Positions 8,298 through 15,401 of a DNA stretch of 23,804 nucleotides are shown here, in pieces. Within the stretch, counting starts at the first letter, position 1. Each line of letters begins with the position of its first letter. Under the pieces are notes generated by a model that was given only the letters and a program-made list of their open reading frames with translations, was not told the DNA's origin and did no database searches. Position numbers and translations under genes: made by a program. The stretch lies in the IMG/VR virus record IMGVR_UViG_3300025781_000075, positions 1-23,804 of that record; one strand, 5' to 3'. Source of the DNA: a virus.

Positions 8298-9308
8298 CTA
8301 GAGTCCTTGTTCGTACACCTGCTGGCTAGCAAGATTCTTGCCTTTGGCCTCGCACTGTATGTCAAAACTGTCACGGAAGCCCAGTGCCCAATCGTTGCAG
8401 GCCTCGTTCCAGTAAAAGTCCGAATGTGCACGTAGTTTTTGCTTTTTGTAGCCTTGTGCCAACAAAGTGTCAAGATCGGGCAATTCACGGGCATTGTGAC
8501 CAACCAAGACATCTTCTCTGCTGGTGCTGTAGTGTATAACCGGACGCTGGCCTCGCCAGCTTTCGATCACACGCTTACATCTATCGTCTTGGGGTGAAAT
8601 GTATTCACCTGTACGGATCCAGTGGTGGTGTATGTCGAGAACGAGTGCACAGGTACTGGCGAGTTCAAGGCTGGCGTCCAGGCCCCAAGACATTTCGTCG
8701 TTTTCAATAGTAAGGCAGTTCCTAGCCTCTGGTGATAACTGTCCAAATACGTCTTTGATTCCTTGTGGACCACGACGCCCGGATATGTGGACGTTGATCT
8801 TAAAGTCCTGGAATCGAACGCCGTATCCCATCCAACGGGCCATATCTGCATGATACTCAAACTCCTGTATACTTCTATTTACTATATCTGCGTTGTCGCT
8901 GGCAAGAACGCAGAATTGTCCAGGATGGAAGCTGAGTCTAACATCAAGTCTGCGAGCAGTTTCGCCAATGGGCGCAAATATCTTAGCACAGTGGTCCTGT
9001 ATCTCCTGTCGTTGCCACCAGGCTTGCCAGTCCTTTTCGGTATAGCCCTGTAGCATTTCACTGCCTAGGCGCACCATTCTACGTTCAGCGGGCAAGGTGG
9101 CCACACGCTCGATCAACTTTACTGCTGCCGAGGCATTGTGGTTCATAATGTCCCACTGACGTTGTTCAGCTTCACTCTTGTGTTCACGAAGCCAGCGCAT
9201 GGTGGTACTACGACCGTTGAGGTCGCGATCTACTGCGTTCACTTTCATGCCTCCACATTCAGACGGGTCATTGAGCCATTTGCAACAGAAGCCGATACGT
9301 TTAATCAT
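8298..9308 (-). CDS. uvsE: UV damage endonuclease (UvdE/UvsE), 336 aa
   Basis: A TIM-barrel repair endonuclease that nicks DNA 5' to UV photoproducts. The family's metal-site residues are visible along the chain: His128 in SFHPGQF, His174 in INVHISG, Glu202 in LTIEND, Asp225 and His227-229 in LVLDIHHHW, His259 in VIHYS and His295 in RAHSDF. I chose the ATG at 9308 because MIKRIGFCCKW matches the usual family N-terminus. A longer frame to 9410 would add 34 unlike residues and overlap a small ORF. No clear Shine-Dalgarno precedes this start. Instead the ATG lies inside the final codons of the 47-aa ORF, so translation may be coupled. A perfect consensus sigma70 promoter lies 144-172 nt upstream. 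The protein probably repairs phage DNA exposed to sunlight. Confidence 0.92.
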   Translation of the reverse strand: MIKRIGFCCKWLNDPSECGGMKVNAVDRDLNGRSTTMRWLREHKSEAEQRQWDIMNHNASAAVKLIERVATLPAERRMVRLGSEMLQGYTEKDWQAWWQRQEIQDHCAKIFAPIGETARRLDVRLSFHPGQFCVLASDNADIVNRSIQEFEYHADMARWMGYGVRFQDFKINVHISGRRGPQGIKDVFGQLSPEARNCLTIENDEMSWGLDASLELASTCALVLDIHHHWIRTGEYISPQDDRCKRVIESWRGQRPVIHYSTSREDVLVGHNARELPDLDTLLAQGYKKQKLRAHSDFYWNEACNDWALGFRDSFDIQCEAKGKNLASQQVYEQGL

Positions 9309-9444
9309 GTAATTTATTTGGATGTTTGGGTTTACGGGAGTACTGCTTCTTGCTCTCAACTCGTTTGGGACGAAAAGGTGTATTCTGTGCAAATAACACA
9401 AAATGAGCACGAGTACGAACAGGGACGGTGAGTTTTATCTTCAT
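9301..9444 (-). CDS. Small basic protein (47 aa)
   Basis: A 47-codon frame begins at the ATG at 9442-9444 and ends at TAA 9301-9303, overlapping the start of the UV endonuclease gene by 8 nt. The product starts MKIKLTVPVRTRAHF and ends in a very basic tail rich in K, R, P and H. It reads like a real protein and resembles, from memory, short basic ORFs of T4-type marine phages. It sits immediately behind a perfect sigma70 promoter, so close that the mRNA would have almost no leader. Function unknown; nucleic-acid binding is possible from its charge. Confidence 0.55.
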   Translation of the reverse strand: MKIKLTVPVRTRAHFVLFAQNTPFRPKRVESKKQYSRKPKHPNKLHD

Positions 9445-9467
9445 AATAGCTATTATAAACTATTATG
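9442..9467. repeat. Nested inverted repeats over the promoter -10 region
   Basis: CATAATAG (9442-9449) and CTATTATG (9460-9467) are perfect reverse complements. A second, 14-bp perfect palindrome ATAATAGCTATTAT lies at 9443-9456. Together they give three copies of the same half-site over the -10 box and start point, an operator-like arrangement. Confidence 0.65.
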
Positions 9468-9480
9468 AATTTGTTGTCAA
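9452..9480 (-). promoter_or_regulatory. Perfect consensus sigma70 promoter
   Basis: On the minus strand TTGACA (9475-9480) is followed after 17 nt by TATAAT (9452-9457), an exact match to both consensus boxes at optimal spacing. Transcription should begin at about 9445, next to the ATG at 9444. It would drive the 47-aa ORF and the UV endonuclease early in infection. Inverted repeats cover its -10 and start region. Confidence 0.8.
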
Positions 9481-9708
9481 TCAATGTACGTTGGGATCCG
9501 AGTCAAACCGTTGTACATCTACAACACCAAAAATCTTAAGTATTTTGTTTACATTTTTGGGTGCTCGAAACGGCACATTGTCGGGAAGGAAAACACTTTT
9601 GAGATCGCCATTGGCATCGAGTATAAATCCATAGTCCTCGTTTGATATTTCTTGGCTAACGTATTCTTCTTCGCTAAACTCATCAACCACTGCCAATTGT
9701 TTTCCCAT
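9481..9708 (-). CDS. Small acidic protein (75 aa)
   Basis: Seventy-five residues, acidic in the first third (DEFSEEEYVSQE) and more basic in the middle. The phrase DYGFILDANGDLKSVFLP could be a short beta hairpin. The start at 9708 has a GGGAG Shine-Dalgarno about 8 nt upstream, and a late-type TAAATA motif lies 23 nt upstream inside an inverted repeat. It lies between the SleB hydrolase and the UV endonuclease operon. No family is recognised. The good start signals and phage-like packing support a real gene. Confidence 0.7.
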   Translation of the reverse strand: MGKQLAVVDEFSEEEYVSQEISNEDYGFILDANGDLKSVFLPDNVPFRAPKNVNKILKIFGVVDVQRFDSDPNVH

Positions 9709-9724
9709 ACAGTAACTCCCGGTT

Positions 9725-9745
9725 TATAATGTATTTAACATTATA
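9725..9745. repeat. 8-bp inverted repeat around a late-type motif
   Basis: TATAATGT (9725-9732) and ACATTATA (9738-9745) are perfect reverse complements with a 5-nt loop ATTTA. It fills the gap between the SleB stop codon and the small acidic gene. There is no T-run for a terminator. Confidence 0.65.
9732..9739 (-). promoter_or_regulatory. Late promoter-like motif inside an inverted repeat
   Basis: The minus strand reads GTTAAATA, 23 nt before the ATG at 9708. It matches the TAAATA core of the other sites, although the T4 consensus would have TATAAATA. It occupies the loop of the 9725-9745 inverted repeat. Confidence 0.45.
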
Positions 9746-10351
9746 CTACGGGTTTTCGGCCACTGTCAAATCTTGTGCTTTGTCGGCATAAAAAATGTGC
9801 CCACCAATCCGCTCAATTTTACGCTTTTGTCTAGCCCAAGCTGGGTGAATATGCTTTTCGTGAAAATATTCAGCGTCTCGATATTTGTCACGGAATTCTT
9901 GATATCCGCCGTCAAGAAGTTCTTGAGCGACGGCAAGGCTATCTTCCCAACGGGAATCTGTATAGTTAATTTTACGTACATTTTCGCACCTCCATGAGAA
10001 TTGACATACTGCGTGATTTACCCAAACAGTTGTGGTTTCCTGTACCCGATGCACAGTCTTGAAAACTACCCCTGTGGTAATTTCGCGAACTCGTGTCACT
10101 GTTCGAGGCACACTAAAAACTGTTTTTTGATTTACCACTCCGCATATGGTACGTGGATATTTTTCATCGTTGCTTCGGTTAATGGTAACCAGGCCTACTG
10201 CAACCTTGCCTTCTTCGCTTTCTAAGCCAGCTTCGTAATAAATGTTACGAGCCAGACAATCCAATTCACGTGTGTTAATGGATTGTGCTTGACCGGGTGC
10301 CATTACGGTCAGGGCTAATATTGCTATTATGACTTGCATCATAATTCTCAT
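9746..10351 (-). CDS. SleB-type cell wall hydrolase with signal peptide (201 aa)
   Basis: A peptidoglycan hydrolase of the SleB (cortex-lytic/hydrolase_2) family, a likely endolysin. Residues 1-24 form a Sec signal peptide (hydrophobic IIAILALTVM, then an AQA/Q cleavage region). The catalytic domain starts at LARNIYYEAGLESEEG with the putative catalytic Glu40. It continues with AVGLVTINR and YPRTICGVV, then CQFSWRC (115-122), and ends with AEYFHEKHIHPAW and GGHIFY. About 38 extra residues lie between VVNQK and CQFSW. The start at 10351 is chosen because it gives the signal peptide and has a strong GGAG Shine-Dalgarno; the ATG at 10393 would add 14 charged residues. Export by the host Sec system fits a Gram-negative host. 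Confidence 0.88.
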   Translation of the reverse strand: MRIMMQVIIAILALTVMAPGQAQSINTRELDCLARNIYYEAGLESEEGKVAVGLVTINRSNDEKYPRTICGVVNQKTVFSVPRTVTRVREITTGVVFKTVHRVQETTTVWVNHAVCQFSWRCENVRKINYTDSRWEDSLAVAQELLDGGYQEFRDKYRDAEYFHEKHIHPAWARQKRKIERIGGHIFYADKAQDLTVAENP

Positions 10352-10380
10352 ATTGCTCTCCTTTTCTTTTCTTGTAAGTC

Positions 10381-10388
10381 TATTTAAG
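10381..10388 (-). promoter_or_regulatory. Late promoter-like motif before the SleB gene
   Basis: The minus strand reads CTTAAATA, 29 nt before the chosen start at 10351. It shares the TAAATA core and the placement of the other late-type sites. Confidence 0.4.
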
Positions 10389-10410
10389 AACAATTATCTA
10401 TAGTTATAAT

Positions 10411-10439
10411 ACTATATAAGTCAGACAGCATTGTCTTAA
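10411..10439 (-). promoter_or_regulatory. Possible sigma70 promoter before the SleB gene
   Basis: On the minus strand TTAAGA (10434-10439, 4 of 6 matches) is followed after 17 nt by TATAGT (10411-10416, 5 of 6). The -10 box is one arm of a 6-bp inverted repeat (10399-10404 with 10411-10416). The rest of the 122-nt gap at 10352-10473 is AT-rich and holds nothing else I can name. Confidence 0.35.
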
Positions 10440-10473
10440 ATACAATTCTTTGTGTTTTTCGGCCATTAAAACC

Positions 10474-12279
10474 CTACTGATTCTGGGTTAAGTACGTAGT
10501 TATTGGCACATTTTGTGTCTGTGATTGACTGATCACTGTGGATGGTGCAGGGTCATTATTTAGAGTAATTCCAGCCGAGGCCAACAAATCGCTGTTGATG
10601 GTTTCGGCCACTGCGGCTCGGATGGTGTCACCATAACTGTCTTTGGTAATCAAATTGGCAAAAAATTGATAGGTTTGATACTGTGTTTTGTCGGCGGCTA
10701 TGGTAGGAAGTGACTGGGAAAATGAGGTCAGGCTATTGGGATATCCGGCCCCAAATACTGCACCAGCTCGAGATAAAAAAGCAACTTCGGTGTTAAGTCT
10801 ATTCAGCATTTGCCAATAGGCTGTTTGTGCTGCCGCCAGGCCCGGTGTGCTAGTTGGGCTTAAAGATTTTAAAGCCGCGTTCAAGTTGGCCACTGCAATG
10901 ATTACGTTGCTGATATTGCGACCACTACCGCCACCATTGATGTAGTTGTTAAGCGCCGTTTTCAGGGCTGCAATATAGCTTGTGATACCGCTTGCGGCCG
11001 CCACTGTAACAAAATTTTGATTGATAATGTTGAGTTGGGTAACATAGGGATATCCACTAGTGGCTCCAAGAAAATCAACAATGGCCGGATTCCCAAACGG
11101 TCCCGAGCCAGTTCCGGCACCGGAAATGATACTGTTGGTAATCGAGGGCGACAAAGTCGCACTGTTGGCATTGGCGGTGGTATAGGGCAATACCGGCACT
11201 TCTAGACTCTGCAACAAGGTTGCCATGGAACTCCAGGTTGAAAAGTATCCCTTGCCCAATTTACTGTGTATATAACTGCCCAAGCCGCTGAGTGTGGTAA
11301 TACCCAGCTGATTTAGTTGTGCGAGATTGGCACTGTCCACTATCTTGGTCAAATCCAGGTAGTCATTGAGTGAAACAATTTGGCTGGACGTGGTTGACAC
11401 AAATCCTGTGGTGTGGGTTATGATGTCCAAATTAGAACCAGTGATGGACTTGTATATGGCAATCACTGTGTCAGTGGAGTTTCCGGGCACCGATGTAGTT
11501 GTGGTGCTGGTGGCAAGAGTGGGTATGGCCACTGCACCAATTGGAGTGTTGGTCGGTGCGGCCTTGGATTGTAAACTTGTAGTTGTGGTGCTGGTGGGTA
11601 TGGCCTGTAAATTAGTAGTATCCAAACCGGCAGCACTGAGTTGTGTGCTAAGATCGCCGTAACTGCCAAGATTTTGATTCAAGAGATTTTGTCCAAACAC
11701 ATAGGGATCGCCCATGGTACTGATGTTGTTGACATCATACATGGTACCAAATCGGCTCACCACATTGGCCAACACCTGAGCACTGGCTCCGATACCGCCA
11801 GTGGCCAAATCTGCTGGTCCAGTGTAGCCCAGTCCGCTCTGAGCATAAGTTTTGTTCTGTAAAATATTGGCACTGGCCACTGTATCAAACGAACTCACCA
11901 TGTACGCATAGGAATTGTTGTACACATTGGCAAATCCGCTCAAGCCTGATGCAAACGGTCCAGTGACTTGATTTTGTAGTGTACCCGAAAAACTGGCTAT
12001 ATTACCGGGATACAGTGCAACCCCGCCGCTGCCGGTTGCGGTGACATTGGCTGGATAGAGATCCAGTAACCATGTGCCATACGTGACACCCTGTCCAATA
12101 TTGGCCATCACATTGGCCACACTGCTATTGCCGGATGCCAGTGCACACACATTGGCAAATGCAGCCACGGTGGATTGACTTTGAAATTTGGTTATCTGCG
12201 CCAATACTGCGGTATTTGCAGCTAGGCCATAGCCACTAGCAACGGTGCTGGTTGCCGTCAACTGTAGTGCGCTGGCCAA
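10474..12279 (-). CDS. Large virion structural protein (601 aa), function unknown
   Basis: Low-charge protein rich in A, S, T, N, L and G, without signal peptide or membrane segment. The first 150 residues are alanine-rich and helical (MASALQLTATSTVASGYGLA). A threonine/serine stretch with TSTTTTSL and TSTTTTSV repeats marks a linker at about 230-265. The middle (about 275-350) includes SLNDYLDLTKIVDSANLAQL and a GLGSYIHSKLG segment. The C-terminus ends in a long helix and a Gln/Thr-rich tail. It starts 1 nt after the PAAR gene stop, so it is probably made with the spike tip and may belong to the tail or baseplate. No enzymatic motif is visible. I cannot name a family. Confidence 0.75.
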   Translation of the reverse strand: MASALQLTATSTVASGYGLAANTAVLAQITKFQSQSTVAAFANVCALASGNSSVANVMANIGQGVTYGTWLLDLYPANVTATGSGGVALYPGNIASFSGTLQNQVTGPFASGLSGFANVYNNSYAYMVSSFDTVASANILQNKTYAQSGLGYTGPADLATGGIGASAQVLANVVSRFGTMYDVNNISTMGDPYVFGQNLLNQNLGSYGDLSTQLSAAGLDTTNLQAIPTSTTTTSLQSKAAPTNTPIGAVAIPTLATSTTTTSVPGNSTDTVIAIYKSITGSNLDIITHTTGFVSTTSSQIVSLNDYLDLTKIVDSANLAQLNQLGITTLSGLGSYIHSKLGKGYFSTWSSMATLLQSLEVPVLPYTTANANSATLSPSITNSIISGAGTGSGPFGNPAIVDFLGATSGYPYVTQLNIINQNFVTVAAASGITSYIAALKTALNNYINGGGSGRNISNVIIAVANLNAALKSLSPTSTPGLAAAQTAYWQMLNRLNTEVAFLSRAGAVFGAGYPNSLTSFSQSLPTIAADKTQYQTYQFFANLITKDSYGDTIRAAVAETINSDLLASAGITLNNDPAPSTVISQSQTQNVPITTYLTQNQ

Positions 12280-12280
12280 T

Positions 12281-12667
12281 TTAGACCACTCCGCCGATCA
12301 AGATAGTGGGAGCAAGACTAGTAAAACAGTAGTGTGAGCAAGTGGCTATAGTGCCGTTCATGCCCGGTGCACTCACTGCCACTGGCAAGCCCATTACAAG
12401 CACTGTGGCCGAGGCCTGTATGGCACTCAAGGTAGATGTTGCACATTCAGGATTGTATCCCGGCAGTTTGGGGTCTACTGGATTGCCGTGTACGCTTACA
12501 ATAGAGTCAAGTGTAGCAATGGGTCTGCCGGCTGCTCGAACAGTTTGATTTGGCCCTCCCAGAATCTTACCAAGTCCGTTGGGCATTAGAGCAGTCAGGC
12601 CAAAGGCTCCTGTAAAAGGATCTGTGACACATCCCACTGTGGCTACTGGTAACATTTTTCCGGGCAT
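12281..12667 (-). CDS. PAAR-like spike tip protein (128 aa)
   Basis: PAAR proteins cap the central tail spike (T4 gp5.4-like) and sharpen it for membrane puncture. Features seen: an N-terminal MPGKMLPVATVGCVTDP turn, repeated short beta strands with G and P at regular spacing, a VHGNPV turn, a VLVMGLPVAVSA strand, and a late CSHYCF segment that could carry metal-binding His/Cys. The protein ends in hydrophobic IGGVV. Length and the repeating 'V.G.P.A' pattern fit PAAR domains, although the exact PAAR tetrapeptides are degenerate. It lies directly upstream of the 601-aa structural gene and 1 nt after the beta-rich small gene, consistent with a baseplate hub assembly unit. Confidence 0.72.
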   Translation of the reverse strand: MPGKMLPVATVGCVTDPFTGAFGLTALMPNGLGKILGGPNQTVRAAGRPIATLDSIVSVHGNPVDPKLPGYNPECATSTLSAIQASATVLVMGLPVAVSAPGMNGTIATCSHYCFTSLAPTILIGGVV

Positions 12668-12668
12668 A

Positions 12669-12962
12669 TTATACTAACTGAATTCCTGTGGTTGTTTTTA
12701 AATAATGTTTTTCTATTTCGCTTGTGGTAACAGAATGCAACATTATGTGCTCATTTTTGATTGCTATATCTTTATTTATATCGCCAGAAAACAGGCTCTG
12801 CACCAAACCCAATCCGCCCTGTGGGCCAGGAACCACAGTGCAGGGTTTGGAAATTGTAAAACCATCTGCAGTTTGCTCGACGATTTTGGCAACAACCTCG
12901 TCACCGTTTACCAGCTTGAAACTCACCACATCCCCGGAGGAATATCCTTTATTGATCAACAT
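12669..12962 (-). CDS. Small beta-rich protein, possibly Sm-like (97 aa)
   Basis: The first half (GDVVSFKLVNGDEVVAKIVEQ) has the alternating strand pattern of an Sm/Lsm-type barrel, in which a strand ending in NG is followed by DEVVAKI. A conserved-looking loop VPGPQGGLGLVQSLF follows, then a helix and the ending TTTGIQLV. I believe similar proteins occur in marine T4-type phages, but no function is known to me. It has an AAGGA Shine-Dalgarno and starts 3 nt after the glutaredoxin gene. It therefore joins the nrd genes to the PAAR gene. RNA binding is only a fold-based guess. Confidence 0.72.
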   Translation of the reverse strand: MLINKGYSSGDVVSFKLVNGDEVVAKIVEQTADGFTISKPCTVVPGPQGGLGLVQSLFSGDINKDIAIKNEHIMLHSVTTSEIEKHYLKTTTGIQLV

Positions 12963-12965
12963 ATT

Positions 12966-13190
12966 TTATCCTTGTAAATGTTTTCTTAATTCGTTGAATC
13001 CGCCCACGTGTGCGTCATCCAAAAATATCTGTGGCAGTGTTCGTGCAGTGGGCACTGCCTCCAACAACTGTTCACGTGTGTAGTCGTGATTGATATTGCG
13101 TTCTTCGTACTCGATGCCCTTGCTTTCTAACAATGCTTTGGCCTGTACACAAAAAGGGCAGGCATCCTTGCTCCATACTATTGCTTTCAT
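12966..13190 (-). CDS. grx: Glutaredoxin (74 aa)
   Basis: A small thiol-disulphide carrier that re-reduces ribonucleotide reductase. The dithiol active site CPFC (Cys11, Cys14) follows the first strand MKAIVWSKDA, and TLPQIF supplies the cis-proline. The GGFNEL segment near the end binds glutathione in the family. The start at 13190 is chosen over the longer frame to 13229 because it gives the standard N-terminus, has a GAGGA Shine-Dalgarno, and avoids a 29-nt overlap with nrdB. Ten nt separate it from the nrdB stop. The operon position directly after nrdB supports its role as electron donor for NrdA. It is short for a glutaredoxin but complete, similar to other phage versions. Confidence 0.92.
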   Translation of the reverse strand: MKAIVWSKDACPFCVQAKALLESKGIEYEERNINHDYTREQLLEAVPTARTLPQIFLDDAHVGGFNELRKHLQG

Positions 13191-13200
13191 CGTTTTCCTC

Positions 13201-14301
13201 TTATAAATTGGGTAGTGCTTCGTAGTCAAGTTGATCGCTCATGACTCCGATTACATAACTGGTTGATTCTGACTCTTGTAAGGCTGTTTGCTTCTTGCTG
13301 GTGTCAGTGTGCTTGTTGAACCACGGTATTGGTGTTGACCTTGGTGCAGGTGCTTGGTACTTGATACCGATGTCTTTTAATGCACCTAATGCGGTATAAT
13401 CAACAAAATCCTTCAAGATATTGGCGTTTAAACCTATCACAGGGCCTTTAATAAACAGGTAGTCAGCCCAGGCTTTCTCCTCACGTATCACGTCCATGTA
13501 CAGTTGATACACTTCGGCTTCACACTCGTCTCTAGCTTCGGCAAAACGGGAATCCTCTTTGATAACCTGATTGATTAGATATGCGGTCCAGGCTTTGTGT
13601 AACAATTCATCTTGCAGGATCAATGATATAATATTACCATTGCCCATAAAGATTCTGTTCTCGACCATGGCTAAACTGGTGGCAAAGCTCACCATGAAAC
13701 GGAATGCTTCTAGAGCATAACTGGCGTTGAGTGCCAACCATATGGCCTTGACATGTTCTTTTTCTGTCACCGGAAGCCCTATTTCTTTAGAACAGTTTAG
13801 TGTGTGCAAGGCATCATAATATTTGCCAACACTACTAGCCATGCTGATGATCTCTTGAGTATCGTGTATGGTGTTAAACACATCCTTGGGTACATTGTAG
13901 ATGTTGCGAATAATGTGGCTATAACTTTTACTGTGAATGTTGGTTTCAAAGAAACCCCAGTTGTACATAAGTGCTTCTACTTCGGGTAACGAACATACCG
14001 GAGTAAACACCTGTGTGGGACCACGTCCTTGCAAACTGTCTAGTGCAGTTTGACGCAACAGGTTGCTGGTAAAGATGTGTCTTACTGCTTCGCTTGCTTC
14101 TTTAAAATCGTTGCTGTCCTTTGTCAAACTAACTTCTTCAGGTTGCCAAAAGAATCCACGTGCAGTGGCATCAAAGTCAGCAATCTTTTTGTACTTGACT
14201 TCTTCAAAACGTTGTATGGTAACTGGACCGGCTGGGTCAAGAAACATCTTTCTTGACAAGTAATCGGTCTTGGTGTTTAGGTTGTATTGTGCTTGACTCA
14301 T
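13201..14301 (-). CDS. nrdB: Ribonucleotide reductase class I, small (beta) subunit (366 aa)
   Basis: Carries the di-iron/tyrosyl-radical centre that starts ribonucleotide reduction. Expected ligands can be followed: Asp88 in ALDSLQGR, Glu119 and His123 in FFETNIHSKSY, Glu198 in YALEAFRF, Glu232 and His235 in QDELLH. The likely radical Tyr127 sits in HSKSY. One oddity: Glu119 and His123 are four residues apart, whereas E. coli NrdB has three (ETIHSRSY). This may be a trait of marine phage NrdB proteins. The C-terminal tail (SYVIGVMSDQLDYEALPNL) is of the type that docks on NrdA. The ATG overlaps the aminotransferase stop by 4 nt. Confidence 0.95.
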   Translation of the reverse strand: MSQAQYNLNTKTDYLSRKMFLDPAGPVTIQRFEEVKYKKIADFDATARGFFWQPEEVSLTKDSNDFKEASEAVRHIFTSNLLRQTALDSLQGRGPTQVFTPVCSLPEVEALMYNWGFFETNIHSKSYSHIIRNIYNVPKDVFNTIHDTQEIISMASSVGKYYDALHTLNCSKEIGLPVTEKEHVKAIWLALNASYALEAFRFMVSFATSLAMVENRIFMGNGNIISLILQDELLHKAWTAYLINQVIKEDSRFAEARDECEAEVYQLYMDVIREEKAWADYLFIKGPVIGLNANILKDFVDYTALGALKDIGIKYQAPAPRSTPIPWFNKHTDTSKKQTALQESESTSYVIGVMSDQLDYEALPNL

Positions 14302-15401
14302 AGTTGTTCTAGTGCCTGTTGTAAACTTGCGACGGTTCCTGCAATGTCATTTAGTTTGTCTAGGCCAAAGAGACCAATTCTAAATGTCTTGAAGTCTGCA
14401 CGTTCACCCACCTGTAAAGGAACTCCGGCAGCAGTTTGATAGCCTAATGCTCTAAATTTAGTTGCGTTTTGCAACCCATCATCCTCGGTATAGCATACCA
14501 CTACACCAGGAGCATGATATCCAAAAGCGGCAACACTGGGAAAGCCCTTGGAGGCCAACATGTTTCTAATAGCAGTGCCCAATTCGTACTGTGCTTTTTT
14601 CAATGTGTCAAATCCCACTGCTTCAGTTTCCAGCATGGTGTCACGCAATTCTTTTAAGGCATCTGTGGGCATGGTGGTATGATAGATAAACTTGCCTTGC
14701 TCGTATGTTTCCACAATCTGCAACCACTTCTTCAAGTCCATGCTGTAACTAGTACTTGCAGTTGAATCAATAGCGGCTCTTGCTCGTGCGCCGAGTGCAA
14801 TCATGGCACAACAGGGAGTACTGCTCCAACCTTTTTGTGGTGCAGTGATTAATACATCAACTCCACACTGTTTCATGTCAACCCAGGCCGCACCTGATGC
14901 AATACAGTCCAGCACAAATAGTGCGCCCACTTCGGTACAGGCTCGTCCCACTTGGTCAAGATAGTTGTCAGGCAGGATCATGCCGGCCGATGTTTCCACA
15001 TGTGGTGCAAACACAACGGCGGGTCGATTTTGTCTAATAGCAGCCACAACTTGTGCGATGTCGGCCGGACGATACTGGGCTTGGTATTGATCAACAATTT
15101 GTTCTGCATTAACTACTGTGATATCATCAGTAATTTTTGCCATGTCAAATATCTGTGTCCAGCGATAACTGAACCATCCGTTACGGATAATCATGACTCG
15201 GGCATTGTTGGCAAATTGGCGTGCCACTGACTCCATGCCAAATGTGCCCGATCCGGGCACAATAACTGCTGATTCGGCATTGTATGCTGTTTTGATTAAT
15301 CGGCTAATATCTCGAACTACATCAACAAATTCATCGCTCATGTGATTTAGGCTTCGGTCTGTGTATACCACAGAAAATTCTTTTAGTTTGGTGTATGTCA
15401 T
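14298..15401 (-). CDS. Class V PLP-dependent aminotransferase (367 aa)
   Basis: A complete fold-type I, class V aminotransferase, of the alanine/serine-glyoxylate aminotransferase-like group. The PLP site is intact: a glycine loop VPGSGTFGME (about 48-57), APHVETSAG (132-140), Asp165 in LFVLDCIASGA, Schiff-base Lys190 in ITAPQKGWSSTP, and a late Arg341 in FKTFRIGLFG that may bind the substrate carboxylate. Length is normal for the family. It resembles proteobacterial chromosomal enzymes, so it is probably an acquired host metabolic gene. It sits between nrdA and nrdB and overlaps each by 4 nt, so its translation is coupled to both. Substrate is not predictable from the sequence; glyoxylate/pyruvate with serine, alanine or aminoethylphosphonate are possibilities. 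Confidence 0.92.
   Translation of the reverse strand: MTYTKLKEFSVVYTDRSLNHMSDEFVDVVRDISRLIKTAYNAESAVIVPGSGTFGMESVARQFANNARVMIIRNGWFSYRWTQIFDMAKITDDITVVNAEQIVDQYQAQYRPADIAQVVAAIRQNRPAVVFAPHVETSAGMILPDNYLDQVGRACTEVGALFVLDCIASGAAWVDMKQCGVDVLITAPQKGWSSTPCCAMIALGARARAAIDSTASTSYSMDLKKWLQIVETYEQGKFIYHTTMPTDALKELRDTMLETEAVGFDTLKKAQYELGTAIRNMLASKGFPSVAAFGYHAPGVVVCYTEDDGLQNATKFRALGYQTAAGVPLQVGERADFKTFRIGLFGLDKLNDIAGTVASLQQALEQL

Noticed and set aside
9309-9410. Longer N-terminus for the UV endonuclease (start at 9410)
   Set aside because: The additional 34 residues do not resemble the family, lack a ribosome binding site and overlap the better-supported 47-aa frame.
12773-12780. Perfect TATAAATA inside the 97-aa gene
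   Set aside because: It is an exact late-promoter core but is made of codons for Asp-Ile-Asn-Lys and is 106 nt from the next start. I left it as a candidate in a finding, not as a feature.
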